Below, in pieces: positions 9,450 to 17,760 of a stretch of 64,000 bases of DNA. Origin of the DNA: Leptospira sp. 96542 (lineage in GTDB: Bacteria; Spirochaetota; Leptospiria; Leptospirales; Leptospiraceae). How positions within the stretch are numbered: the stretch's first letter is position 1; the number at the start of each line of letters is the position of its first letter. The stretch lies in the NCBI GenBank assembly GCA_029310945.1, contig JARJFC010000003.1, positions 1-64,000 of the forward strand. The letters are read 5' to 3'. Position numbers and translations under genes: made by a program. The notes under the pieces were generated by a model. That model searched no databases and was not told where the DNA came from. It was given only the letters and a program-made list of their open reading frames with translations.

Positions 9450-9958
9450 AAGAAGCATGTAATTTTTTAGGTTTGAGTGAATCGTTTTCATTAGAAGAGT
9501 TAAAAGAGTCCTATCATAAACTTGCAAAAAAGTACCATCCTGATTCTTCTGAGTTTGAATCGGATGTGATGTTTTTAGAATTAAATAAACATTATGAATT
9601 TCTAAAACTTGAAATAGAATCTGGAAATTCAAAAAACTCATTTGATAACAAACCCAAACTAGAAAACAATCTAAAACAAGAAACAAAGTCGAAAGACATT
9701 ATTTTCCAAAAATATAAAGATGCCAAAGAGATGGAAACAAAGGCAATATTAAAATATTATGAAAGACGAAAACTTTCGCCTATAGAATTATCTAGTGAAC
9801 TAAATAAAGAACTTTTAACACTCCGAAGGGAATTGGAACCAGTCCTTTTAGTTTATAAAGAAATCATTGACTTTAATCCAGATAGCATTTGGTGCCCAGA
9901 CGCTCGGGATTCCATAGAACGATTAAAAGTTTGGTGGGATACAAAAAAAGGATCCTGA
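9428..9958 (+). CDS. J-domain (DnaJ-like) protein
   Basis: The 176-residue protein has an N-terminal J domain (about residues 5-60) with the HPD tripeptide at 37-39, flanked by ESYHKLAKKYHPDS. J domains stimulate DnaK ATPase and deliver clients. The rest is a Lys/Glu-rich helical region with no zinc-finger or C-terminal DnaJ substrate domain, so this is a type III J protein. It overlaps the preceding gene by 22 bases and is third in an apparent fliS operon. I infer that its client may be a flagellar protein. Confidence 0.8.
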   Translation: MDKKLLLKEACNFLGLSESFSLEELKESYHKLAKKYHPDSSEFESDVMFLELNKHYEFLKLEIESGNSKNSFDNKPKLENNLKQETKSKDIIFQKYKDAKEMETKAILKYYERRKLSPIELSSELNKELLTLRRELEPVLLVYKEIIDFNPDSIWCPDARDSIERLKVWWDTKKGS

Positions 9959-10049
9959 TACACTCGGAGCTAAAACTCTAGGTAGAAGAAATTGAGACAG
10001 AAACTTGGATTAAATTAAGACTGAAATAAACTTTTGTGCGGCCGCCACA

Positions 10050-10088
10050 ACCCACCCCAAACGAACTCATGGTTCGCTTGGGGTGGGT
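10050..10088. terminator. Strong hairpin between convergent genes
   Basis: ACCCACCCCAAACGAAC pairs with GTTCGCTTGGGGTGGGT with one mismatch and a loop of about four bases. It lies between the J-domain gene and the convergent dctM stop. There is no T run on either side, so it is either a factor-assisted terminator or an mRNA 3'-end stabiliser. The hairpin is seen directly; the role is inferred from position. Confidence 0.55.
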
Positions 10089-10106
10089 ATACAAAGCGTC
10101 TATAAA

Positions 10107-11402
10107 TTATGGGGTAGGATTTTCTCCTCCCAAAAGACCAAGTGAAATTTCAGGAATCCAACTGATGAGCATGAGACCAATGAGAAATAGTCCCACAATG
10201 GGGGCTACTGATTGGATCACCTTACCTAATGGTTGTTTGAAGATACCTGAAGCCACAAAGAGATTCACACCGACTGGTGGTGTGAGATAACCAATTTCCA
10301 AATTCACAATCATGATGATTCCGAAATGAACTGGATTGATTCCATAATTGATTGCCATGGGCGCAAGTAGTGGTGCAAGCACGAGGATAGCACTCATGAT
10401 ATCCATAAACATCCCCACAATCAGTAGAAGGATATTGACCCCAATGAGGAAAGTCACAGGGCTCGAAATCAAAGTTTTCATCTCTTCCACGAGGTGCTGC
10501 GGGATTTCATTCTCAATCATAAATTTGTTCAAACTCACTGCGAGAATGAGGATGAGAAATAAGATCCCAAGCATTTCAGCAGACTCCGCCATGATTTTTG
10601 GAATTTTCGGAAAGCTCAGTTCTTTGTGGATGAATACTTCCACAAGGATGGCGTAAAAAACGGCTATGGCTGCTGATTCTGTTGCAGTGAAAAACCCAGA
10701 GTAGATTCCACCTAAAATCACAACAGGCATCATCAGGGCAAGTACCCCTTCTTTCCATGCCACCTTAATTTCTGCCCAGTCCCATTTACCACGACCAACA
10801 TTGCCAGCACGGAAAACAGAATAGATCATAAGCAAACTCATGAGTAAAATTCCAGGACCAATGCCCGCGATGAAGAGATCCGTGACAGATACTCCCACCA
10901 TAATGGCATAGACAATCATGGGAATACTCGGTGGGATGATGATACCAAGAGTTCCTCCCGATGCCAAAAGACCCATTGAAAATTGAGTGGGGTACCCAGC
11001 CTTTGTGAGGGAAGGATACATGAGGCCACCAATGGCAATGAGGGTCACTGGAGAAGATCCAGAGATCGCCGCAAAAATCCCACAGGAAAAAACACCAGCA
11101 ATGGCAAGACCTGCAGGAACGGGTGCCGTCATAGCAGCGGCAATGCGGATAAGCCTACGTGCGATACTCCCGTGCGTCATTAGGTTTCCTGCAATGATAA
11201 ACAGAGGAATTGCGAGTAGTATCTCTTTATCACCGGCAAAAAACAAATCCCCCACGATGCTATTCAATTCATGAAATGATTCGAGAGGTGGATCCGGTAA
11301 AAAATAATAACAGTAAACTGTGATGGCACCCATAAGTACAATCAACGGTTGTCTGAGAAGTAAAAGTGCAAGTACGAGAAGTAAGATTCCAAATGAACCC
11401 AT
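10107..11402 (-). CDS. dctM: TRAP transporter large permease subunit
   Basis: The 431-residue integral membrane protein has about 12 hydrophobic segments and belongs to the TRAP DctM family (ion-coupled uptake of organic acids or other carboxylate-bearing solutes). Typical stretches are the Gly-rich SGSSPVTLIAIGGLMYP, GGTLGIIIPPSIPM and a C-terminal EIGYLTPPVGVN. Its ATG shares one base with the stop of dctQ (TAATG), so the two are translated together. The substrate cannot be read from the sequence. Confidence 0.93.
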   Translation of the reverse strand: MGSFGILLLVLALLLLRQPLIVLMGAITVYCYYFLPDPPLESFHELNSIVGDLFFAGDKEILLAIPLFIIAGNLMTHGSIARRLIRIAAAMTAPVPAGLAIAGVFSCGIFAAISGSSPVTLIAIGGLMYPSLTKAGYPTQFSMGLLASGGTLGIIIPPSIPMIVYAIMVGVSVTDLFIAGIGPGILLMSLLMIYSVFRAGNVGRGKWDWAEIKVAWKEGVLALMMPVVILGGIYSGFFTATESAAIAVFYAILVEVFIHKELSFPKIPKIMAESAEMLGILFLILILAVSLNKFMIENEIPQHLVEEMKTLISSPVTFLIGVNILLLIVGMFMDIMSAILVLAPLLAPMAINYGINPVHFGIIMIVNLEIGYLTPPVGVNLFVASGIFKQPLGKVIQSVAPIVGLFLIGLMLISWIPEISLGLLGGENPTP

Positions 11403-12106
11403 TATTTATTCCCCCTTATTTCTGTGTCGGAGAGTTCCCAGTTTTCATTTTCGGCTTCTTTGAGGGCTTCTGTCGCCTCATTGATGTCAGATGGCATGAT
11501 CGATGGAAAAATCGCATACGCCATATGACGTAAACCCATCGAAACAAAAATATATGGGAAAATGAGCTGCACTTTCCAAAGGTGAATTTCAGTGACTGGG
11601 TTGACTTCCTCTAACCCATAACTTTCAATTACGTAGATAACAGACAGATAGGCTAAAAACAAAAAGAATATAGCAATGATCCATTGTTCGATGATCTTGA
11701 TAAAGGGGAGTATCTTTTTTGGAAGAACCTTATCTGCAATTTCTGGTCGCAAATGGGAACCTTTGGCGCTGGCGAGTGCTGACCCAAACAAACCACCCCA
11801 TAACATAAAATAGAGGGAAAGTTTCTGTGCCCAGATGATACCTCCAAGTCCAATCCAATCCGAAAAACCAGAAGCTCCCGAATGTACAGCATTGGTGAGG
11901 TATACTGACCAATCACCCAAGAAACCAGCCACACTTGAATTGGGATAGGATTCTGTGATAGAAAGTGTCCAATTGAGAAGACCATCAATGACTTCGCGTT
12001 TGGCGACGTCAGCGATCATAAGGAGAGTAAGCAGGAGAAAACAAATTCCCCCTGCCCATTTCTCGCCGAAACTCAAGGTATTTAAGATTCGTTCGACGAA
12101 TTTCAT
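11402..12106 (-). CDS. dctQ: TRAP transporter small permease subunit
   Basis: A 234-residue protein with four to five membrane segments and the DctQ-like motif FMLWGGLFGSALASAKGSHLRPE near residues 97-119, where the short ASAKGSHLRPE part is the family signature. DctQ pairs with DctM in the membrane. The protein has an additional loop of about 40 residues between segments 1 and 2 (around 40-85), which makes it longer than many DctQ proteins. It lies between dctP and dctM in the operon. Confidence 0.9.
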   Translation of the reverse strand: MKFVERILNTLSFGEKWAGGICFLLLTLLMIADVAKREVIDGLLNWTLSITESYPNSSVAGFLGDWSVYLTNAVHSGASGFSDWIGLGGIIWAQKLSLYFMLWGGLFGSALASAKGSHLRPEIADKVLPKKILPFIKIIEQWIIAIFFLFLAYLSVIYVIESYGLEEVNPVTEIHLWKVQLIFPYIFVSMGLRHMAYAIFPSIMPSDINEATEALKEAENENWELSDTEIRGNK

Positions 12107-12127
12107 TAATGAATATCCTTCCTTTCC

Positions 12128-13135
12128 TTATCCGCCACAAGCGGCTTTGGCTTTTTGGATTTTATCGTAAATGGCTTTGGATTGGCCACCAATTTTATTC
12201 ACCACTTGGCCAGATACGGCAGCAGCACCAGATTTAAACCCTGCTAGGTCGGCTTCTGTTGGCTCATACACTTGTACATCTGCTTTTTTTAGAGTGGCTA
12301 CCATGTTTTTTTCAATGGAACGAACCGCCGAACGAGCACCAGGTGCTAATTTGTTGCCTTCACCCATTAGGATGGCTTTTTGTTCTTCGTTTAAGGTGTC
12401 CCAGAATTTTTTAGAATAAACAATGGCTGCTGGTTGGTAGATATGCCTTGTCAGAGTGAAATACTTGATGGCTGTTTGCCATTCGGCAGCCAAAGTGAAA
12501 AGAGGGGTATTGTCAAAACCTTCGACCACACCTGTTTGGAGGGAAGGGAGAACTTCTGGTATGGCAATGGGAATCCCACTCACACCAAGTTGTTTCCAAT
12601 ATGCGATGTGCACTGGCGATTCTTGGATACGAATTTTTATCCCTTTGAGATCCGCTGGAGTTTTTACAGGAGCCGATTTTGTTCCAATCGATCTGTAACC
12701 ATTTTCAGCCCAAGTAACAAAGATTAAACCCTTCGCTTCAAAAAGTTTACGGTAGTCTTCGATTACATGGTTGTCGAGGACACAATCAGCTTGTGCATAC
12801 GATTTGAATAGGTATGGAATTTCGAGTACATTCAACTCTTTGATTGTGTTAGCAAGTGCCCCTGCTGTGAGACCAGCTCCTTGCAGTTTACCACGGATAA
12901 CTTGTTGGAGGATTTCGTTTTCTCCACCCATCTGCCCACCCGGATAAATCTTCAATTTGATTTGCCCTTTGGAGTCACCTTCAATTTTTTTACGGATCTT
13001 TGCAAGTTCGTTCGCCCAAGGTGAACCTTCTGGTGCCACCGTTGCAAGCTTAACGATTGTTTGTGCAGACAGACCCCCACCGATGGTGAGGGCAGCACCT
13101 ACACAAACCAATAATTTGATTTGTTTGGAAAACAT
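12128..13135 (-). CDS. dctP: TRAP transporter periplasmic solute-binding protein
   Basis: The 335-residue DctP-family protein has a signal peptide (about residues 1-24, ending GGGLSA) and a mature start QTIVKLATVAPEGSPWA typical of the family. It also has GGENEILQQV and LKGIKIRIQESP, where the Arg around residue 150 usually makes the salt bridge with the substrate carboxylate. A carboxylate-bearing ligand is therefore likely but not identified. The gene is 15 bases downstream of the tatT-like gene. Confidence 0.93.
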   Translation of the reverse strand: MFSKQIKLLVCVGAALTIGGGLSAQTIVKLATVAPEGSPWANELAKIRKKIEGDSKGQIKLKIYPGGQMGGENEILQQVIRGKLQGAGLTAGALANTIKELNVLEIPYLFKSYAQADCVLDNHVIEDYRKLFEAKGLIFVTWAENGYRSIGTKSAPVKTPADLKGIKIRIQESPVHIAYWKQLGVSGIPIAIPEVLPSLQTGVVEGFDNTPLFTLAAEWQTAIKYFTLTRHIYQPAAIVYSKKFWDTLNEEQKAILMGEGNKLAPGARSAVRSIEKNMVATLKKADVQVYEPTEADLAGFKSGAAAVSGQVVNKIGGQSKAIYDKIQKAKAACGG

Positions 13136-13150
13136 GAATATCTCCTAGAT

Positions 13151-14053
13151 TTATAGGTCTTCGAGTAATTTTTTTGCTTTTCGTTGCTCTACGATTTGGT
13201 CAGCCTCAATTTCTGGTAAAGATTTTGGGTTTCCTTTGAGAACATAGTTGAGTTGGGCCTTGAATTTATCTTCATTGCCTTTCAATCTGCTTTCAGCATA
13301 CAAAACGCGAACCGCAAAGTAGTTCGGGTGACGTTTGATTGCCTCTTCAAATTGTTGGTCAGCCTTAGCTTTATCACCAGTGGGAGAAAGCGCATTGCCC
13401 ACCGCATCGTAACGGAGAGTGGCTGCGTAAAAATATTCTTTACCCATTTTCTTTTCTAAAACTTTTACACGGTCTACCATGGCAGAGAATTTACTTCTGT
13501 TGGCAATGAGTGTCGTAAAACCTGAAAGTCTGGACCATTTTCCGAGGGATGCGTATCTCCAATAGAGAGCGTCTATGTCTTCCACTCCAAGAGTATCGAG
13601 TGCTTTTTCCACTTCTACCTTTTCTTCTACAACTTTTTTACGAAAAGTAGGGTTGAGGGCAAGGGCAGCTTCACACCAGCTAACAGCTGCATCGTAAAAC
13701 TGAATGGATTCTTCTTTTATTTTTGCGTCGTTGTCATCGTCGCCATTGAGTTTGAGCCAAAGGTGGCCATCACCCATAAGGTAGTTTCCACGGCAAAGAA
13801 GAACTTTAACATCTGAATATTGCGGGTTTTCAATGGCAAATTTTTCCAAACTAACAAGTGCTTGTCTAAGATCTTCCTCGTTATGTCTGTTTTTCCAAAG
13901 TTTTTCGATGTCAGCAGGTAATTTCGCTGGGGTTGTGGAACGCACCACATCCGAAGCTACAATTTTGACTTGTCTCGATTTTCCACACGCCACAACACTC
14001 GCAAGTACGAGCGTTGCGATTCCGATTTTTGACCAAGTTTTGTTTTGGTTCAT
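13151..14053 (-). CDS. TatT-type TRAP-associated TPR lipoprotein
   Basis: The 300-residue lipoprotein has the lipobox VVAC at Cys23. The mature part is wholly helical with TPR-like pairs (for example around 65-100, 110-145 and 235-270). Position and form match TatT, the trimeric TPR lipoprotein of Treponema pallidum that binds the TRAP solute-binding protein (Tp0956 with Tp0957). As first gene of tatT-dctP-dctQ-dctM it fits the four-part TRAP arrangement. I infer that it helps pass a ligand to DctP at the outer face of the inner membrane or in the periplasm. Confidence 0.85.
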   Translation of the reverse strand: MNQNKTWSKIGIATLVLASVVACGKSRQVKIVASDVVRSTTPAKLPADIEKLWKNRHNEEDLRQALVSLEKFAIENPQYSDVKVLLCRGNYLMGDGHLWLKLNGDDDNDAKIKEESIQFYDAAVSWCEAALALNPTFRKKVVEEKVEVEKALDTLGVEDIDALYWRYASLGKWSRLSGFTTLIANRSKFSAMVDRVKVLEKKMGKEYFYAATLRYDAVGNALSPTGDKAKADQQFEEAIKRHPNYFAVRVLYAESRLKGNEDKFKAQLNYVLKGNPKSLPEIEADQIVEQRKAKKLLEDL

Positions 14054-14077
14054 TTTTTCATCATCCTCCGATTCTTT

Positions 14078-14093
14078 TTGGGATATGTCCCAA
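14078..14093. promoter_or_regulatory. 16-bp palindrome upstream of the TRAP operon
   Basis: TTGGGATATGTCCCAA is a perfect inverted repeat with 6-base arms. It lies 25 bases before the start of the tatT-like gene and just upstream of its GGAGG ribosome site. The position suits an operator or a small leader hairpin. No regulator gene is adjacent. Confidence 0.35.
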
Positions 14094-14221
14094 CTTTCTA
14101 TCTGTATCGTTGGAACCCTTAGATATGCTAAATGGCTAGAAAAATTCTAAAAATAGCAAGGAAATCCCATGGTTCCCGAAAAAAATACATGCATTTGCCC
14201 CAAATGCAAGAAAGTTTTCTT

Positions 14222-14692
14222 TTATGGGAGTGGAATTGCGTTTGAAGGACCAGAAACACGAAATTGGCTGGAATTGTTTTGGAGGTTGATTGCCAAACCT
14301 AGCGATCGTAAGCTCACAAACTGGCCTGGGCTGACTGTGGCAAAAAAACGACAAACGGCTGCTGGGTTTGCGGTATTCTCAGAGGGATCAATTTCAAAAA
14401 GGTAATCGATGGGTTGGACAACGGCTCCGAGCACCAATGCGCAATCTCCTGCCCCCAGATTGACATTTATTGGGTTTCGGGCTTCTTCTTCCGAATTGCC
14501 AACAAAAAGCCGGTAACCTTGGAAGATGATTTCCGGATTTTGGGCTCTGACCGAAAGAGTGAAATTGGAGTTTCCATGATTTGTGGCGGAAATCAGGGTT
14601 GGGGGTGCCTGGAAGGAGGGTGTAGAAGTGTAATTGGTACAACCAAAATGTAGGAAAAAGACCAAAAGAAAACAAATGCTAGTTTTGTTCAC
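14222..14692 (-). CDS. Putative lipoprotein of unknown function
   Basis: From the GTG at 14692 the protein begins with a hydrophobic stretch (ICFLLVFFLHFGC) that ends in a Cys at about residue 18, a plausible lipobox. The mature 140 residues contain beta-like sequence such as NFTLSVRAQNPEIIFQGYRLFVG. I do not recognise a family. The frame is open to 14881, but the extension would run antisense-free through dedA in another frame on the same strand, so it is discarded. The GTG overlaps the dedA stop by 14 bases, which suggests coupling. Confidence 0.6.
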   Translation of the reverse strand: MNKTSICFLLVFFLHFGCTNYTSTPSFQAPPTLISATNHGNSNFTLSVRAQNPEIIFQGYRLFVGNSEEEARNPINVNLGAGDCALVLGAVVQPIDYLFEIDPSENTANPAAVCRFFATVSPGQFVSLRSLGLAINLQNNSSQFRVSGPSNAIPLP

Positions 14693-15308
14693 TGGATTTC
14701 CCTTTTTCTGAATTTCGTTTCCTCCACCAGAGAGTAAGTCCAACGAGGATACCAACCCCAACCAAACCAAAAATGATGGTTTGTCCGTTTTTGATCCAAA
14801 CGGAAAGTTCATCAAAATTATGAGCACCATAATAACCCAAATACACCCAAATCGGAACAGAAATGGCGGCGGCAAAACCATCGGTCAAAAAAAAGCGAAG
14901 GAAACTGATTTGTTTGGAAGACCCAGCCGTAAAGAAAATCGGCATCCTGAGGCCTGGGGTGAAACGCCCAAAGAACACCACCCATGGCCCATATTTTTTG
15001 AATTGTTCTTGGACCTTTCCAAACCTTTCAGGGTGTAAAACTCGGTTTAGGATAGGGAGACGCAGAGCCCTTTCACCGTAATGGCTTCCGAGCCAAAAAA
15101 CAAAACTATCTCCGATGAGAACGCCTGCCATTCCGACAAAAAACATGATATGAACATTCGTGTAACCGAGCCCGGAAATGACCCCGCCTGCTGTGAGAGA
15201 AATATCTTCTGGAACGGGCAAACCGAACCCGCAAAGGATGAGGATGCCAAAAACGGCAAAATATCCAAATTGCATAAAAAACGAAACAAGGGTTTGTAAA
15301 AAGTCCAT
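14679..15308 (-). CDS. DedA/VTT-family membrane protein
   Basis: The 209-residue protein has the DedA plan: re-entrant N-terminal part with GLPVPEDISLTAGG, a second block with GDSFVFWLGSHYG and the conserved FFGRFTPGLRMP motif (near residues 112-123) with its essential Arg residues. It ends with a C-terminal membrane segment and a charged tail. DedA proteins act as lipid scramblases or flippases (for example of undecaprenyl phosphate) and affect membrane integrity. The exact lipid cannot be told here. Confidence 0.9.
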   Translation of the reverse strand: MDFLQTLVSFFMQFGYFAVFGILILCGFGLPVPEDISLTAGGVISGLGYTNVHIMFFVGMAGVLIGDSFVFWLGSHYGERALRLPILNRVLHPERFGKVQEQFKKYGPWVVFFGRFTPGLRMPIFFTAGSSKQISFLRFFLTDGFAAAISVPIWVYLGYYGAHNFDELSVWIKNGQTIIFGLVGVGILVGLTLWWRKRNSEKGKSSEQN

Positions 15309-15358
15309 GAGGTAATTTATACTGATTTTATGGTTTCGCCCAGGAAGGAAAGAGATTT

Positions 15359-16522
15359 ATGAAGAAAGACAGGTTGGCTTTTTTGGAGGAAGAGGAAAAA
15401 ATCCTTGCCCCCTATGCCGTAAAAAGTTCGGAACCTGGAGAACGTGAACACAGAGAAGAGGAACATCCTTACCGGCTTCCATTCCAGCGGGATAAAGATC
15501 GGATCATCCATTCCCATGCTTTTAAACGGCTCCAATACAAAACCCAAGTGTTTTTATACTCAGAAGGTGATCATTTTCGAAACCGTCTCACCCATACTTT
15601 GGAGGTGGCAGGCATTGCGAAAACTGTTTCGAAAGTACTTGCTCTCAATGAAGATTTAACAGAAACCATCGCTCTCGCACATGATCTCGGCCATTCTCCT
15701 TTTGGGCATGCAGGCCAAGATGCACTTGCGGAACTTATGGCAGACAAAGGTGGTTTTGAACACAACGAACAATCGTTACGTGTGGTAAGAAATTTGGAGA
15801 GGAGGTATCCGCATTTTTTAGGTCTCAATCTATGTGCTGAAACCTTACTTGGGATTATGAAACACGGGGAGAGTCGTGATGGTTCTGCACTTTCCAATCT
15901 TCGAAAAGAAAATGGTCCTTCTTTGGAAGCATTGGTTGTGGATATTTCCGATGAAATCACCTACAGTGCGCATGATTTAGAAGACGGTTTGGAACGGGGG
16001 TTACTTGATTTTTCTTCTGTGAAAAATTTATCCATTTGGAGGCGTTTATCGACACAAATGAAAAAATATGGACTGGATACAAATTTAAAAACAATCACGC
16101 GTTTGGTGGGAAAAGTTTTACTCAATGAAACTGTATCTAATTTAATTGATGCAACGGAAAGACGATTGAACAACGAAGGGATCCAGTCGAGGAGTGATGT
16201 GTCAAAAGCGTTTCAGAAACGAATAAAATTGGTGGGGTTTGATTCAGAATTCCAGGCAGAATTTGTTGAATTAAAACGTTTTTTATTCCAAAATTTATAC
16301 AGGCACCCTGAAGTTTCTCGTATGAGTGATCATGGGAAAGAAACAATCCATTTACTATTTAAACATTTTGAGACTCACCCTGAATCCATTCCTGAGTCCT
16401 ATCTTGCTCGCGAGCCAGCGGAAGGAAAATACCGTATCCTCTGCGATTATATCGCTGGAATGACAGATAGATATGCCACCCAAACATTAAAAAAAGAAGG
16501 GATCTTTTGGTTTCCTTACTAG
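15359..16522 (+). CDS. dGTP triphosphohydrolase-like HD-domain protein
   Basis: The 387-residue protein has the deoxyguanosinetriphosphatase pattern: RDRIIHSHAFKRLQYKTQVF is represented by KDRIIHSHAFKRLQ. RLTHTLEV gives His79, and AHDLGHSPFGH gives the metal-binding His108-Asp109. A later conserved FEHNEQSLRV is also present. These enzymes split dNTPs to nucleoside and triphosphate. It is shorter than E. coli Dgt (about 500) and belongs to the dGTPase-like group. A ribosome site AGGAAGGAAAGAG precedes the ATG. Confidence 0.9.
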   Translation: MKKDRLAFLEEEEKILAPYAVKSSEPGEREHREEEHPYRLPFQRDKDRIIHSHAFKRLQYKTQVFLYSEGDHFRNRLTHTLEVAGIAKTVSKVLALNEDLTETIALAHDLGHSPFGHAGQDALAELMADKGGFEHNEQSLRVVRNLERRYPHFLGLNLCAETLLGIMKHGESRDGSALSNLRKENGPSLEALVVDISDEITYSAHDLEDGLERGLLDFSSVKNLSIWRRLSTQMKKYGLDTNLKTITRLVGKVLLNETVSNLIDATERRLNNEGIQSRSDVSKAFQKRIKLVGFDSEFQAEFVELKRFLFQNLYRHPEVSRMSDHGKETIHLLFKHFETHPESIPESYLAREPAEGKYRILCDYIAGMTDRYATQTLKKEGIFWFPY

Positions 16523-16569
16523 ACCAAAAAGGTTTTGACGAAAGCGCTTTTTTTTGCGATTTTTAAGTT

Positions 16570-17166
16570 ATGTTACAGTTGTATTCAAATGCCAGATCTA
16601 CATATTCCAAACGAGTTCATATATATCTTAAATTTAGAAAGATCGAATATGAAACGATTCCTGTTGCTTTGGAAAAATTAGAAAATCGTAAAAAACCGTA
16701 TATTCTCATGAACCCATATGGAAAGGTTCCGATGTTAAAAGACGAAGATTTTTTATTGTCTGAATCCACAGTTATCATTCGTTATTTGGAAGATAAGTAT
16801 AATTTTCAGGATCCTTTTTTCCCAACTGATATAAAAAAACGTGCAACTTTAAATCAAAAAATCAACCAAGCTGAAACTGAATTTTGTTTTCCTGGCAGTA
16901 TCATTTATTTTGCCAAAAAATTCAAACCAGAAGAAACTTGGGATAAAAATCGAATGAAGGAATCTTCCAAACGTTTGGGCAGGCATTTGGAAATACTGGC
17001 ATCCGAACTTGCGGGCAATGAATTTTTGTTTCAAAATTCATTTGGAATCTTGGAGGTGATGTATGCTCCTTTTATTGAACATATTGAGATGATGGATACA
17101 AAAATTCCACAACCCGTATTGGATTGGAAAAACCGTGTAATACAAAGGGTCGAAAGTTTAGGTTGA
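16570..17166 (+). CDS. Glutathione S-transferase-like protein
   Basis: The 198-residue protein has a thioredoxin-fold N-terminal domain with YSNARSTYSKRVHIYLK and the glutathione-contacting NPYGKVPML and ESTVIIRYLE (about residues 49-75). A helical C-terminal domain follows. A Ser/Tyr near residues 10-12 (STYS) can serve as catalytic residue. It belongs to the broad GST superfamily; substrate and even glutathione use are not known in spirochaetes. The 3' end overlaps the convergent gene by 9 bases. Confidence 0.8.
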   Translation: MLQLYSNARSTYSKRVHIYLKFRKIEYETIPVALEKLENRKKPYILMNPYGKVPMLKDEDFLLSESTVIIRYLEDKYNFQDPFFPTDIKKRATLNQKINQAETEFCFPGSIIYFAKKFKPEETWDKNRMKESSKRLGRHLEILASELAGNEFLFQNSFGILEVMYAPFIEHIEMMDTKIPQPVLDWKNRVIQRVESLG

Positions 17167-17760
17167 TTCGATGATTTGCAAAAATCTTTTTTGCAAATCA
17201 TTTGAGGCACCCCTCCAATTTTTTTGCCAATCATTTGATCCATTCGATCCAACTGTATTTGTAATGGCAAGTAGTGCACTTACATTTAATCCAAGTAAGG
17301 TTGCAGCACGAGTCAAACCATACAATTCTAAATTTTCCACTCCAATTTGATCCCAAGAATGATTTGGAATTGTTTTTAGATCGCGCAAACTGATACCACT
17401 TGGTGCATTGCAGCCCACCGTTGGGTATTGATTGGCAATGACAGATAGTTCTAAGGTTTCTTTTGGGTTGGGAAGTTGTTTTGTATCGCCAGTCAGTGGT
17501 CCAAGTTCTAAACTTTTTACGAAAGAAATATTGACAACGCCAAACTCTGGTTTTGGATACCAAGGGTAATTTCCGGATGACCCTAAAAAAACAACCGATT
17601 CTATTTTGGGAAAGTTTTGTTTGTATTGGAATAGGGCAAGGGCAATTTCTAAATTACCAATTCCCAGTGCTTGGATATGAGGGAGCTTTGTATTTGATTT
17701 GAGTAGATCAATTTCACCATCAAAAGCACCTGCAATCAGGCAAGTATTTGGATCAAACAA
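17158..17760 (-). CDS. Nucleoside-phosphorylase-superfamily protein
   Basis: The 200-residue protein carries the late signature of the PNP/MTAN/futalosine-hydrolase superfamily: VENLELYGLTRAATLLG, where the Glu-Leu-Tyr/Glu-x-x-Ala pattern binds ribose, followed by LLAITNTVGSNGSNDW. VVFLGSSGNYPW corresponds to the earlier phosphate or base loop. Substrate cannot be assigned; MTA/SAH nucleosidase or futalosine hydrolase are options. The start is TTG at 17760, with AAGGA nearby, and it overlaps the argC stop by 8 bases, so the two genes are coupled. Confidence 0.7.
   Translation of the reverse strand: MFDPNTCLIAGAFDGEIDLLKSNTKLPHIQALGIGNLEIALALFQYKQNFPKIESVVFLGSSGNYPWYPKPEFGVVNISFVKSLELGPLTGDTKQLPNPKETLELSVIANQYPTVGCNAPSGISLRDLKTIPNHSWDQIGVENLELYGLTRAATLLGLNVSALLAITNTVGSNGSNDWQKNWRGASNDLQKRFLQIIEST

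Noticed and set aside
14169..14405. 78-codon plus-strand frame with a CPKCKK motif
   Set aside because: Most of it is antisense to the lipoprotein gene at 14222-14692. The Cys motif alone is not enough.
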